Positions 8,587 through 19,713 of a stretch of DNA of 64,000 bases are shown here, piece by piece. A program made the translations under genes and the position numbers. The stretch covers positions 310,001 to 374,000 of the forward strand of contig NZ_FORC01000002.1 of assembly GCF_900113905.1 (NCBI RefSeq), given 5' to 3'. Every line of letters starts with the position of its first letter. The stretch's first letter is position 1. Under the pieces are notes generated by a model. The model had not been told where the DNA came from. It did not search any database and saw nothing but the letters and a program-made list of their open reading frames with translations. The DNA is from Phytopseudomonas argentinensis (GTDB lineage Bacteria; Pseudomonadota; Gammaproteobacteria; Pseudomonadales; Pseudomonadaceae).

Positions 8587-9372
8587 ATGCGCCGCGACCC
8601 CATCGTGCTGTTCGACAACGGCACCCACCGCTGCATGATGTTCGACGATCTGGTCAGTGGCGAAGGCGTGCAGTCCAACCAGTTCCTGATCATCGACCAT
8701 GACCAGTACCTGCTGCTCGACCCTGGTGGCGACCTGACCTACGTGCCGCTGAGCATGGAGCTGTCCAAGCACATTCCGGTGCAGGAGCTCACCTACATCT
8801 TCGCCTCCCACCAGGACCCGGACATCATCGCCTCGCTCGACAAGTGGCTGCTGCACACCAGGGCCCAGGTCATCTGCTCCAAACTGTGGGCGCGCTTTCT
8901 ACCGCACCTGACGGCCAACTACCTGGCGCTGAGCCGTGGCATCAACACCTATGACCGCATTATCGCGCTGCCTGACCGTGGTCAGTCGTTCGCCCTCGGG
9001 CGCTGTACCCTCAAGGCCGTGCCGGCGCATTTCCTGCACTCGGTCGGCAACTTCCAGCTCTATGACCCGCTGAGCAAGATCCTCTTTTCCGGCGACATGG
9101 GCGCCTCGATGCTCGATGACAGTGGCCCCGTCGAGGATTTCTCCGCCCACGTGCCGAGCATGCTCGGTTTTCACCGCCGCTACATGGCCAGCAACAAGGC
9201 CTGCCGCCTGTGGGCCGCCATGGTGCGCAACATGGACGTGGAGATGATCGTGCCGCAGCACGGCCGGCCGTTCGTGGGCGGCGAGATGATCAGCGCCTTT
9301 CTGTACTGGATCGAAAACCTGGAATGCGGGCTGGATCTGCTCGGCCCCGAGGACTATCAGCTGCCGCGTTAG
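8587..9372 (+). CDS. Oxygen-binding diiron (ODP-type) metallo-beta-lactamase-fold protein
   Basis: A 261-residue metallo-beta-lactamase-fold protein related to the diiron domain of flavodiiron proteins. The metal-site motifs are ASHQDPDI (HxxxD, ODP variant of HxHxD/HxExD), PAHFLHS, FSGDMGAS and VPQHGRPF. Stand-alone ODPs bind oxygen at a diiron centre and have been described as sensors in chemotaxis. The ATG at 8587 starts the conserved MRRDPIVLFDNG; a TTG at 8566 would add only seven residues. A hemerythrin gene lies 1.5 kb downstream, so two diiron proteins are near each other. Confidence 0.8.
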   Translation: MRRDPIVLFDNGTHRCMMFDDLVSGEGVQSNQFLIIDHDQYLLLDPGGDLTYVPLSMELSKHIPVQELTYIFASHQDPDIIASLDKWLLHTRAQVICSKLWARFLPHLTANYLALSRGINTYDRIIALPDRGQSFALGRCTLKAVPAHFLHSVGNFQLYDPLSKILFSGDMGASMLDDSGPVEDFSAHVPSMLGFHRRYMASNKACRLWAAMVRNMDVEMIVPQHGRPFVGGEMISAFLYWIENLECGLDLLGPEDYQLPR

Positions 9373-9488
9373 CGCCTGGCGTGCGCCGCGCTTTGCAAGG
9401 TGCACGCGGCCGGCTATCGTGGCGCCTCACCCAGCTGTCGCCGAGATGCCATGCGCCGCCTTTCCCATCCCTTGTGTGTGAGCGACTG

Positions 9489-10646
9489 ATGCCTGGTCAG
9501 GTCTTTGCCTGGCGGTCGGGCAACCAGTTCACGCTGCTCAACGACGGCCCGGCGTTTTTTCCGCGGATGATCGCCTGCATCGATGCCGCCGAAGAAACGG
9601 TCGAGCTCGAGCAGTATCTGGTGTGCAGCAGTGCCTGCACCGATGCCCTGCTGCGCGCATTGTGCGCCGCCGCCGAGCGCGGCGTAGCGGTGCGCTGCCT
9701 GTTTGACGCATTCGGCTGCCAGGCGCTCAACGCCACCGACCGCCAGCGCATGCTTGATGCCGGTGTGCAGTTGCGCTGGTACAACCCACTGCGTTGGCGT
9801 CGCGGGGTGCGTAACCTGTACCGTGACCATCGCAAGCTGCTGGTGGTCGACAGCCGTGTGGCCTTCGTTGGTGGCACCGGCTCGACCGATGATTTCTGGA
9901 CCCCCGGCGAGCCCGAAAGCGCCTGGCACGAAGTGATGGTGGAAATCGACGGGCCTCTGGTAGCCGACTGGCTGCAGCTGTTCGACCGCCAGTGGCAGGC
10001 CAACAACTCGCGCTTCGCCTGGCGCCCCTATCTCACCCCGCACCGCCAGCCCGTGCCGCAGCTGCCTGCGCAGGGGGCCGGCTGGGGCCGGGTGGCCTAT
10101 GCCGACGCCCGGCAGCATCGCGACATCCTGCGATCGCTGGTTCGCGCGCTCAGCGGCGCCCAGGGCCGCGTGTGGCTGGCCACCCCGTATTTCCTGCCTA
10201 CCTGGCGCGTGCGCCGGGCCTTGCGCAAGGCCGCCGGCCGCGGCGTCGACGTACGCCTGCTGCTCAGTGGCCGGCATACCGACAATCCACCGGTACGCTT
10301 TGCCGGTCAGCGTTACTACCCGCGGCTGCTCAAGTCGGGTGTGCGCATCTTCGAATTTCGCCCCCGCTTCCTGCACCTGAAGATGGTTCTGGTGGACGAC
10401 TGGACCAGTGTCGGCTCCTGCAATTTCGACCACTGGAACCTGCGCTTCAACCTCGATGCCAATGTCGAGACGCTCGACGCGGCATTCACCGAAGCGGTGC
10501 AGCAGAGCTTCCAGAACGATTTCGCCCAGAGCCGGGAAGTCGACCTGCAGATGTGGCAGGCCCGGCCGTTCTGGAAACGCCTGCGTCAGCGAGTGTGGGG
10601 CTGGGCGGATCGTATGGTGGTCAATCTGCTCGATCGACGCCGCTGA
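9489..10646 (+). CDS. Phospholipase D superfamily protein, cardiolipin synthase-like
   Basis: A 385-residue protein with two HKD motifs: HRKLLVVD starting at His114 and HLKMVLVD starting at His296, each followed by the usual G-S/T-N-type segment (GSCNFDHWN after the second). The absence of N-terminal membrane helices and the length resemble ClsB/ClsC enzymes, which join phosphatidyl groups to make cardiolipin. The start at 9489 places the protein right after the upstream gene's tail and gives a family-like N-terminus. It could alternatively act as a different phosphatidyltransferase. Confidence 0.82.
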   Translation: MPGQVFAWRSGNQFTLLNDGPAFFPRMIACIDAAEETVELEQYLVCSSACTDALLRALCAAAERGVAVRCLFDAFGCQALNATDRQRMLDAGVQLRWYNPLRWRRGVRNLYRDHRKLLVVDSRVAFVGGTGSTDDFWTPGEPESAWHEVMVEIDGPLVADWLQLFDRQWQANNSRFAWRPYLTPHRQPVPQLPAQGAGWGRVAYADARQHRDILRSLVRALSGAQGRVWLATPYFLPTWRVRRALRKAAGRGVDVRLLLSGRHTDNPPVRFAGQRYYPRLLKSGVRIFEFRPRFLHLKMVLVDDWTSVGSCNFDHWNLRFNLDANVETLDAAFTEAVQQSFQNDFAQSREVDLQMWQARPFWKRLRQRVWGWADRMVVNLLDRRR

Positions 10647-10837
10647 TCCGCCGGGCGCGCCTGCATTGATCGCGTGCTTATCCGCCGCTGGCGAATGATG
10701 GGTTCAGCGCTGCGGGAACGGCGAGTCGGCCGGCAAGGGCTGCGGTAAATGGTTGAACCTGCCTTTCGCCGCTTCGGTCACAGCCTGCAGACGGCCTACC
10801 AAGGCCGCGGATAGCCGAAAGCCGATGAGGAAACCCC

Positions 10838-11275
10838 ATGCAGATCTTCGAAGCGTTGCGAGAAAGCCATGATCGTCAGCGGGCCATGGCCGAGGCGCTG
10901 GTGGCCACCCAGGGCGACTCGCCCGAACGTGCCCAGTATTACCAGGAACTGAAGGAGGAGCTGCTGGCCCATGCTCGAGCTGAAGAGCGCTTCTTCTATT
11001 CGCCGCTGATGAAACATGATGGCGGCGTCGACCTGTCCCGCCATGGTATGGCCGAGCACCATGAAATGGACGAGTTGCTGGAAACCCTGGAGGAAACCGA
11101 CCCGTCCAGCCCGTCGTGGATCGCCACGGCGCGCAAGCTCAAGGACAAGATCTTCCACCACTTGGAGGATGAGGAGCACACCTTCTTCCAGCAGGCGGGC
11201 AAGATGCTCGGTGCCCAGGAAAAGACCACCCTGGCCACCCAGTACCTCAAGGACTACGAAGACGCCCTGGACTGA
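10838..11275 (+). CDS. Hemerythrin HHE-domain protein
   Basis: A 145-residue four-helix protein with the diiron ligand pattern of hemerythrin HHE domains: SHDRQ near residue 10, AHARAEERFFY near residue 45, EHHEMDELL near residue 72 and FHHLEDEEHTFF near residue 107. Such proteins bind oxygen, nitric oxide or iron. It is preceded by GAGGAAACCCC as ribosome-binding site. It stands alone; the hybrid kinase downstream is convergent. Confidence 0.87.
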   Translation: MQIFEALRESHDRQRAMAEALVATQGDSPERAQYYQELKEELLAHARAEERFFYSPLMKHDGGVDLSRHGMAEHHEMDELLETLEETDPSSPSWIATARKLKDKIFHHLEDEEHTFFQQAGKMLGAQEKTTLATQYLKDYEDALD

Positions 11276-11304
11276 TCAGGCGTGCGGGCAACCACCGAAC
11301 ACCA

Positions 11305-14076
11305 TCAGTTGGCGAGCAGTTCGCGGACCCGCGAGGCCAGGGCATCCAGGGTAAAGGGTTTGGTCAGTACGGTAATGCCGGGCGCCAGCTGACCATCGGT
11401 AAGCAGCGAGTTTTCCGCGTAGCCGGTGATCAGCAGCACCGGCATCGCCGGCCTGGCCTGCAAGCCGATGTCGGCCATCTGCCGGCCATTCATGCCGCCT
11501 GGCAGGCCGACATCGCTGATCAGCATGTCGATGGTGACATCCGACTGCAGCAGCGTGGCACCGCTGGCACTGTCGCTGGCTTCGATGACCACCAGGCCAA
11601 GCTCTTCCAGCACATCGGTAACCAGCAGGCGGATCGTAGGCTCGTCGTCGACCACCAGCACCGTCTTGCCATGCCGTTCAGGCACGGGCTCCAACCCACT
11701 CGCTGCCTGGGGTAGCGTATCGGGTTGCGGCTTGCCGGCGTGGCGCGGCAGGTACAGCGTCACCACCGTGCCTGCGCCGACTGTCGATACGATGCGCATC
11801 TGCCCGCCGGACTGTTTGGCGAAGCCGTAGGCCATGGACAGCCCCAGGCCGGTGCCTTCGCCGATCGGCTTGGTGGTGAAGAACGGCTCCACCGCGCGGG
11901 CCACGATCTGTGGGGGCATTCCTACGCCGTTGTCGCTGACCGCCAAACTCAGGTACTGCCCTTCCGGTAGATTCAGCGCCGCACCGCGCGCCGCGTCGAT
12001 CCACAGGTTCTGCGTGGCGACCTTGATCACGCCGCCATTGGGCATGGCGTCGCGTGCATTGATGCACAGGTTGAGCAGGGTGTTCTCCAGTTGCGAGGCG
12101 TCCACCAGGGCGGTCCACAGGTTGGCCTGCAGCTCGCTTTCCAGGCGGATGCCGGGGCCAACGGTGCGCTGGATCATCTCCAGCATGCCGGCGATCAACT
12201 GATTGGCGTCGGTGGGCTTGGGTAGCAGCGTCTGCCGGCGCGAGAAGGCCAACAATCGGTGGGTCAGTGCTGCAGCGCGGCGGGTGGCGGTCTCTGCCGA
12301 ACCCATGTATTTGCCCACCTCGTGGAAGCGCCCCTGCTCGATGCGCAGGCGCATCAGTTCCAGCGAGCCGGAGATGCCCGTCAGCAGATTGTTGAAGTCA
12401 TGGGCCAGGCCACCGGTCAGTTGGCCGATCGCTTCCATCTTCTGTGACTGGCGCAATGACTCCTCGGCCATGTGCTGGGCGGTGACGTCGCGGCCGACGA
12501 AGTGGAAAACCCGGCCTTCCGGATCCGGCGCGGCCGTCCACAGGAAGGTGCGGGCTTCCCCGCTCTTGCTGCGCAGGCGACTGCTGAAGCCGCTGACCCT
12601 CTCACCGTTGCCGAGGCGCTCCATCAGGTCGAGCACGTCCGCGCGGTCATCCTCGACCACCACCTCGAGAAACGGGCTGCTGAGCAGCTTTTCGGCCTCC
12701 CAGCCCAGCAACTGCGTCCAGGCCGGATTGATGGTCTTGAAGTAGCCGTCCAGCCCGGCAGAGCCCATCAGGTCGTTGGTACTCTCCCACAGCCGATCGC
12801 GTTCGGCGGTGCGCTTGCGCAGCTCGGCGCGGTTGAGTTTTTCCCGGGTGATATCACGCGCCGAGCAGTAGGTCTTGCGGCCATCGGGCACTGCCACCCA
12901 GGACAGCCAGCGCCATTCGCCGTTCTTGCACCGGAAGCGGTGTTCCAGCCCCAGTGCCGGCTCGCCGGCCTCCTTGAATTTCAGCCAGACATTCTGCGTG
13001 CCGGCCTGATCCCTGGGGTGGACGAATTCGAGGAAGTGCACGCTGGCCAGCTCTTCCTCGGACCAGCCAAGGGTTACCTGCCAGGCCGGGTTGGTCGCCT
13101 CGAAGTAGCCATCGTGGTTGAGCACGCCAAGCAGGTCGGGAGTGATCTGCCAGGTACGCCCGCGCTCGAAGGTCTGGGCGATGACCTTCTGTTCCAGCTC
13201 GGCATTGAGGGCCATGACCCGCGCGATGGCGCGGTCGCGCTCGCCTTCGATCGCGCGACGCTCTTCCACGTTGATCAGCACGCCCGGAAAGCTCAACCCG
13301 CTGCCATCGGCCGCCAGTTCCACTCGGCCATTGGCCTCCAGCCAGTAGTAATGGCCGTCGGCGCGGCGCACCCGATACTGGTGGGCGTAGGGGCCGCCGC
13401 GGGCTACCGCTTCGTTGATCGCCGCATGCAGGCTGTCGATGTCTTCGGGGTGCACCGTCGCCACTACCTGCTGCAGGCTCAGGCCACTGCGTCCCAGCGC
13501 CGGGTCGAGTCCGAAGCTGCGGGCGAAGGCTTCATCGACGGTAAAGCGGTTGCTGGGCAGATCCCAGAACCAGGTTCCGATGATCGCCCCTGCGGCCAGG
13601 GCCAGTTGTACCCGCTCGGCGTTGGCAATGGCCGGCTGCTCGATGGTGACCACCTTGGTGGTTTCGATGGCCACATTGAGAAAACCGGCGATCGCTCCGG
13701 TGGCGTCGGCCAGCGGGCTGTAGGAGAAGGTCCAGTAAGTGTCCTCGGGGTAACCCTTGCGAGTCATCAACAGGTACATGTCCTGGTGATGCACGGGCTC
13801 GCCGGCGAGCACCCGCTGGACCAGCGGGGCGATGGTTGGCCATACGTCTGACCAGACCTCTTCGATTGGCCGCCCCAGTGCGCCGGGGTGGCGTTTACCC
13901 AGAAAGGCGATGTAGGCATCGTTGTAGATCAGGGTTCGCTCGGGCCCCCAGGTCGCGCACATGGCGAAACTGCTGGTGCGCATGATGGCGTAAGCGGTGC
14001 GCAATTCGCTGGGCCAGCTGTCGTGCGCGCCTAGCGCGGTCGCGGCCCAGTCGAAATCGTCAAGGATGGATGGCAC
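11305..14076 (-). CDS. Multi-PAS hybrid sensor histidine kinase
   Basis: A 923-residue soluble hybrid kinase with no transmembrane segment. Domains in order: about four PAS/PAC modules (roughly 20-145, 155-290, 305-420, 425-540; PAC-like phrases include [13 protein letters not shown] and [12 protein letters not shown]), a dimerisation/phosphoacceptor domain with [11 protein letters not shown] (His559), an ATPase domain (N box [10 protein letters not shown] boxes DNGVGMP and GEGTGLGLS), and a receiver domain (VLVVDDE; phosphorylated Asp855 in SDVGLPGG; K in LTKPF). Its kinase-receiver half closely resembles the LOV kinase on the opposite strand, implying a paralogous pair. It has no DNA-binding output. 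Confidence 0.9.
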   Translation of the reverse strand: MPSILDDFDWAATALGAHDSWPSELRTAYAIMRTSSFAMCATWGPERTLIYNDAYIAFLGKRHPGALGRPIEEVWSDVWPTIAPLVQRVLAGEPVHHQDMYLLMTRKGYPEDTYWTFSYSPLADATGAIAGFLNVAIETTKVVTIEQPAIANAERVQLALAAGAIIGTWFWDLPSNRFTVDEAFARSFGLDPALGRSGLSLQQVVATVHPEDIDSLHAAINEAVARGGPYAHQYRVRRADGHYYWLEANGRVELAADGSGLSFPGVLINVEERRAIEGERDRAIARVMALNAELEQKVIAQTFERGRTWQITPDLLGVLNHDGYFEATNPAWQVTLGWSEEELASVHFLEFVHPRDQAGTQNVWLKFKEAGEPALGLEHRFRCKNGEWRWLSWVAVPDGRKTYCSARDITREKLNRAELRKRTAERDRLWESTNDLMGSAGLDGYFKTINPAWTQLLGWEAEKLLSSPFLEVVVEDDRADVLDLMERLGNGERVSGFSSRLRSKSGEARTFLWTAAPDPEGRVFHFVGRDVTAQHMAEESLRQSQKMEAIGQLTGGLAHDFNNLLTGISGSLELMRLRIEQGRFHEVGKYMGSAETATRRAAALTHRLLAFSRRQTLLPKPTDANQLIAGMLEMIQRTVGPGIRLESELQANLWTALVDASQLENTLLNLCINARDAMPNGGVIKVATQNLWIDAARGAALNLPEGQYLSLAVSDNGVGMPPQIVARAVEPFFTTKPIGEGTGLGLSMAYGFAKQSGGQMRIVSTVGAGTVVTLYLPRHAGKPQPDTLPQAASGLEPVPERHGKTVLVVDDEPTIRLLVTDVLEELGLVVIEASDSASGATLLQSDVTIDMLISDVGLPGGMNGRQMADIGLQARPAMPVLLITGYAENSLLTDGQLAPGITVLTKPFTLDALASRVRELLAN

Positions 14077-14317
14077 GGGGGAAAACCTTGCGCTGGCGGT
14101 GCGGGAAAGGTTGCGAGAGTGCCATTGCCAGGCACCTTCTCAACAGCTGCATGTGAGCAGTTTAAGCCACTGCTCGCTACGGCGCATTGATCCGACTCAC
14201 AGCGGTCAGGTAGTTGTACAGCCTATATTCGTTGTAGAACTTCTCGCCGCCTCGTTGCTCGAATTCACTACAGGGGCCAGCTCTACTGGCCGCGCCAGCA
14301 GCTCTATAGGTGAGCCG

Positions 14318-15922
<1,605 letters not shown>

Positions 15923-15981
15923 ATTGGCGGGGCTGCGACCCTGGCCTCAGCGGTCGCGCTGGGCGCCAGCTTGGCCCCGCG

Positions 15982-16000
15982 GTGCCCGGCCCCCGGGCAC
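15982..16000. terminator. GC-rich hairpin after the LOV kinase gene
   Basis: GTGCCCGG-CCC-CCGGGCAC, a perfect 8-bp stem with a 3-base loop, 60 bases after the stop codon. It lacks a T tract, so it is a weak or Rho-assisted terminator at best. Confidence 0.45.
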
Positions 16001-16038
16001 TCTGACGAGCGGTCAAAAGACTATACGAACTGTTCTGC

Positions 16039-16338
16039 ATGTATCTGTCTCACAAGCTTATGGACAAATACATCAGCAGATTCACCAAGGAAACCGGCTG
16101 CCAGCTCGAGCTCGAAAGAGGCCCTACCGGAATATGCTTCAAAGCGATTTCCACTGAGGGACAATGCCTCGGCCAACGCCATCTGAGCACCTCGCAGCTG
16201 GGTAATGGGGTGCTCGTGCAGGCGGTGATGCTGGACTTCATCGCCCAGGTCAAGCGGCTGCAGGAACTCGGGGGAAAGACGGTGACGACAGGCTCCCATT
16301 CGTTGCGAGACGATTCGGGCGCCGCGCCGCGGCACTGA
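16039..16338 (+). CDS. Small hypothetical protein
   Basis: A 99-residue frame beginning MYLSHKLMDKYI; a second possible start is the Met at residue 8. It has no signal peptide or membrane helix. The sequence (ETGCQLELERGPTGICFKAI, then an amphipathic helix VMLDFIAQVKRLQELGG) looks like a real folded small protein rather than chance, but I do not recognise a family and no good ribosome-binding site is visible. A long hairpin follows it at 16363-16402. Confidence 0.45.
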   Translation: MYLSHKLMDKYISRFTKETGCQLELERGPTGICFKAISTEGQCLGQRHLSTSQLGNGVLVQAVMLDFIAQVKRLQELGGKTVTTGSHSLRDDSGAAPRH

Positions 16339-16362
16339 AACCGCCCAGCTCGGTTGTGCCTA

Positions 16363-16402
16363 AATCCCATGGTAAACGGCTGTTTCACAGCTACCTGGGA
16401 TT
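16363..16402. other. Imperfect 40-base hairpin upstream of the thioesterase gene
   Basis: AATCCCA(t)GGTA at 16363-16374 pairs with TACCTGGGATT at 16392-16402, and inside it GCTGT pairs with ACAGC around a TTC loop. It has no T tract. It lies 50 bases before the thioesterase start, so it could end the upstream transcript or act in the thioesterase leader. Confidence 0.45.
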
Positions 16403-16451
16403 GCCATGCCCCGTATAAAGTGGCGCCTTTTCGCTGATACAGGCCCGCCCC

Positions 16452-16991
16452 GTGAATCTCTGGTTTCGCCTCTTGCTGATGCTCCTTCGCCGCCCGTGGC
16501 GCGATTCGGTTGCTCCGTTCGCGACCACCGTGGTGCGCATGCGCGTCTGGCCACTGGATCTGGATCTGAATCGGCATGTCACCAATGGCCGCTACTTCAC
16601 CCTTTCCGATGTCGGCCGTATGGATTACGTATTGCGAACGGGGGCCTTCAGGGTCGCGCTGCGTCATCGTGCGCTGCCCATCGTCGGTGATGTATGGGGC
16701 AAGTTCCGCCGCGAACTGAGGCTTTTCGAAACCTTCGAAATCCATACCCGCATGCTGGGCTGGGACCACAAATGGAGCTTCGTCGAGCACCGCTTCGTGA
16801 AGGACGGGCGTGTAGTGGGCGTGGTCATCATGCGCGGCCTGTTCCGCGGCCGAAAAGGCAATGTGCCGCCGGGCGAGTTCGCCGTGGAGCTGGGGCTGGC
16901 GCAACAGTCACCGGCGCTGCCGGACTGGCTGGCCAACTGGTCTGCCAGTTGCGACCGGCTGAGCGGCCAGCTGCGTGCCGAGGAGCAGTAA
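16452..16991 (+). CDS. Acyl-CoA thioesterase-like protein (hotdog fold)
   Basis: A 179-residue protein with a 4HBT/THEM6-type hotdog fold. After a short hydrophobic N-terminus come VWPLDLDLNRHVTNGRYFTLSDVGRMDY, in which the D-x-N-x-H-x-x-N-x-x-Y pattern is the thioesterase active-site helix, and GWDHKWSFVEHRF. It likely hydrolyses an acyl-CoA or acyl-ACP thioester. The start is a GTG at 16452; no ATG precedes the conserved region. Confidence 0.75.
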   Translation: MNLWFRLLLMLLRRPWRDSVAPFATTVVRMRVWPLDLDLNRHVTNGRYFTLSDVGRMDYVLRTGAFRVALRHRALPIVGDVWGKFRRELRLFETFEIHTRMLGWDHKWSFVEHRFVKDGRVVGVVIMRGLFRGRKGNVPPGEFAVELGLAQQSPALPDWLANWSASCDRLSGQLRAEEQ

Positions 16992-17070
16992 AGGCCGCGC
17001 AGACGCAGAGGAAGAGTCGGTTCGTTGATGGCGCGCACGGCAATCGCTTGCCGCGCGCGCGAGCGTGCAG

Positions 17071-18171
17071 TCAGACCAGCGTAGCGAGGTCTGCCGCGTC
17101 GAATCCCGGCAGCGGCGCACCGTTGCGGACTTTATCGGCCCACTGGGCATCGGAAATCAGCACCCGGCCCACGGCGATCAGGTCGAACTCCTCGCGCTCC
17201 ATGCGCTGGTGCAGGTTGTCCAGCACGGCGGCGCCGGAGCCCTTGCCGCCGAAGGCTCCGAAGAAGTCGCCGTCGAGCCCGACCGATCCAACGCTGATGG
17301 TCGCTGCACCAGTGAGTTTCTTCGCCCAGCCGGCGAAGTTGAGCCCATCGGCGCCGTCGATGTCGGGGAATTCAGCTTCCCAGAAGCGCCGCTGGGAGCA
17401 GTGCAGGATATCCACGCCGGCGTCGACCAGCGGCGCCAGCCACTCGCTCATCTGTTGCGGCGTGGTCGCCAGGCGTGCGGCGTAGTCCTGCTGCTTCCAT
17501 TGACTGACCCGCAGGATCAGCGGGAAATCCGCGCCCACGGCCGCGCGCACGGCACGTACCGCTTCTGCAGCGAAGCGCGAGCGTTCGGCGATGGTGGCGC
17601 CGCCAAAGGCGTCGGTGCGGGTGTTGGTGCCGGCCCAGAAGAACTGATCGATCAGGTAACCGTGGGCGCCATGCAGCTCCACCGTGTCGAAGCCCAGGCG
17701 CTTGGCATCGGCAGCGCCCTTGGCAAAGGCGGCCACGGTGTCGGCGATGTCTTCCAGGCTCATCGCCACACCACGCGGATCATTCGGCGCCACCAGCCCG
17801 GAGGGGCTTTCGACCGGCGCATCGGGCACCCACTCGCCGCGGGAACGGGTCGAACCGGTGTGCCAGATCTGCGGCCCGATGTGCCCGCCGGCTGCGTGCA
17901 CGGCACTGGCCACTTCGGCCCAGCCGGCCAACGCGGTATCGCCATGGAAGAACGGAATGCCCGGCATGTTGCGCGAGGCCGGACGGTCGATCACCGTGCC
18001 TTCGGTCAGGATCAGGCCCACCCCGCCAGCCGCGCGGCGGCGGTAGCACTCGGCATGTTGCGCACCCGGTATGCCTTCAGGCGCCATCGCGCGGGTCATC
18101 GGGGCCATGACGATACGGTTGGGCAGATCCAGGCTTTTCAGTTTGAAGGGGCTGAACAGGACGTCGGACAT
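17071..18171 (-). CDS. Old yellow enzyme family alkene reductase (second paralogue)
   Basis: A 366-residue FMN-dependent oxidoreductase, starting at MSDVLFSPFKLKS. The active-site segment is ELHGAHGY, a His-His variant compared with the His-Asn pair of XenB at 1355-2404. It also has IVMAPMTRAMAPEGIP, QIWHTGSTR and a C-terminal FDLIAVGRVLISD phosphate-binding loop. The His-His pair is typical of many bacterial ene-reductases. No regulator is adjacent, and the substrate is unknown. Confidence 0.87.
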   Translation of the reverse strand: MSDVLFSPFKLKSLDLPNRIVMAPMTRAMAPEGIPGAQHAECYRRRAAGGVGLILTEGTVIDRPASRNMPGIPFFHGDTALAGWAEVASAVHAAGGHIGPQIWHTGSTRSRGEWVPDAPVESPSGLVAPNDPRGVAMSLEDIADTVAAFAKGAADAKRLGFDTVELHGAHGYLIDQFFWAGTNTRTDAFGGATIAERSRFAAEAVRAVRAAVGADFPLILRVSQWKQQDYAARLATTPQQMSEWLAPLVDAGVDILHCSQRRFWEAEFPDIDGADGLNFAGWAKKLTGAATISVGSVGLDGDFFGAFGGKGSGAAVLDNLHQRMEREEFDLIAVGRVLISDAQWADKVRNGAPLPGFDAADLATLV

Positions 18172-18720
18172 AAAACACTCCATTTCGGGTTGAGTGGCCG
18201 CTGCACGGTCAGCGGTCTGCAAATAGGCTGAAGCCGGCTTGTGACGATGCGGCTGCTTAGCCGCACGGCGGCGCTAGGTCCGCAGCGGCTGGAGACCGTC
18301 AGCGAGCGTCGCGCACATGAACACGACCGCCGGGGTGTTTACAACATCGGCAACGCAGCTGATGCGTGGGTTATTCATGCCGCGAATAATCGCCGGCACA
18401 CCCGCTGTGCCGCCGCTCCCGACCAGCACGATCAGGCCGTATGGTTTCCGTGGGCAAGCTGGTGATGCCGCGGCGCCCCAAGCAGTATGCGGCCTCGCCA
18501 CGGTGGAGCAGCAAATCAGCCGGCTCGACGCAGCAAGCGGGCTGGTCACGGTGACTCCGGCGAAAATCGCGACCGCCTGGGCAGCGAGCAACCCCATGCG
18601 CGGGTGGTGACCTGGCTTCGGGTCGAGCCAATCGGCACGCTTCGCAGTATGATGGCGTATGGCTATGTTGCATCGGGTGCCAGCCGCCCGGGTAACGCCT
18701 TTGCATCGTCAGGAGAGGAT
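18172..18720. other. 549-bp gap without a supported gene
   Basis: Open frames exist on both strands (for example 18317-18610 plus, 18274-18597 minus), but none has a clear ribosome-binding site, recognised domain or Pseudomonas-like codon use. The gap may hold a decayed gene. The last bases contain the strong SD (CAGGAGAGGAT at 18710-18720) of the following gene and probably its promoter. Confidence 0.5.
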
Positions 18721-19713
18721 ATGGGCACGGAGATGCTGAGCAAAGCGCAGCTCAAGGAATTGGCACGGCGGGTCATCGTTGCCCAGGGCAACGCCTTCAT
18801 CAAGGAGCTGCTGCGCGGCACCACGGCGAGGATCGGGGCGAGCAAGGAAGACTTCGCCGCCAACCTGGATGCCGCCATCGACGCCAACGAGCTGACCGAG
18901 GAAAAACTGCAGGCCTGGTTGGCTGAGGTCGAAGGCTGGGGCGACCAGCACCTGTATCTGATCGAGCCGCCGCAAACCGAGGTGGCCACTCTTGCCGCCG
19001 GTATCGCGGCGAGCCCGCATGCCGACGCGCTGAACGCCAGCGCCAGCCTGGACTTTCCCGAAACACTCGCTCTCAAGCACATCGCGCTGTCCGACACTGC
19101 ACTGTCGTTGGTCTGGCACCAGGGCAAGGCCGGCTGGAATCGCTGGAAAGCGAAGGATTTCAGCATCCAGGAAGGGCTGGAACACTACCGCTTCGACGCC
19201 TACCGGCAGCGTCTGGATCGCAGCGTGGTGCGTTTCGAGTGGCGTTTTGCCGATCCCTATTGCGCGGTGCTGATTCACCGTAACCCCGAGATCGATCACC
19301 GGGCGGTCTTCGAGGATGTGCGCCGGACACTGGCTGCGATTGGCTGTGGGGCCGCCGCTCTGCAAGCGATCCCGCTCAACCAGGCCATGAAGGTCGCGGC
19401 GAGCAAGGGCAAAGGGGTGCACTCCACCCGCTTCGAGCTCGACGGGGGTTACGTGGAAATGGCCTCGACCCTGGCCGAGGGCGGCATCGAGGCCGTGGAG
19501 CCGGTGCGTGTGGTGCTGCAGGCAGTGGATACCGGCCAGTTCGACCGGGCCCAGGGCATGCTGCATTTTGCCGCCGAGGAGCACGGTACCAGCCGGCGCA
19601 TTGCCGTGCAGGTGTATGGCCGCGAGGGCCGACTGCGGATCTGGGCGCAATGCAAGCGCGAGGATATCGTGCGCATCGTCGAACTGCTTTGGTCATACAA
19701 CGGCGCGCCATGA
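18721..19713 (+). CDS. Unrecognised protein, first gene of a two-gene operon with an alpha/beta hydrolase
   Basis: A 330-residue soluble protein. The start at 18721 follows an excellent SD directly. Residues about 5-80 form a helical module (LARRVIVAQGNAFIKELL, IGASKEDFAANLDAAID, LQAWLAEVEGWGDQHLYL) that seems to recur as an N-terminal module in uncharacterised bacterial proteins. The remainder has alternating strands and helices with no catalytic motif I can name. Its stop overlaps the start of the hydrolase gene (ATGA), so the two are translationally coupled and probably act together. Confidence 0.78.
   Translation: MGTEMLSKAQLKELARRVIVAQGNAFIKELLRGTTARIGASKEDFAANLDAAIDANELTEEKLQAWLAEVEGWGDQHLYLIEPPQTEVATLAAGIAASPHADALNASASLDFPETLALKHIALSDTALSLVWHQGKAGWNRWKAKDFSIQEGLEHYRFDAYRQRLDRSVVRFEWRFADPYCAVLIHRNPEIDHRAVFEDVRRTLAAIGCGAAALQAIPLNQAMKVAASKGKGVHSTRFELDGGYVEMASTLAEGGIEAVEPVRVVLQAVDTGQFDRAQGMLHFAAEEHGTSRRIAVQVYGREGRLRIWAQCKREDIVRIVELLWSYNGAP

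Noticed and set aside
12472..13851. Plus-strand open frame of about 459 codons
   Set aside because: Antisense to the multi-PAS kinase, which has clear PAS, kinase and receiver motifs.
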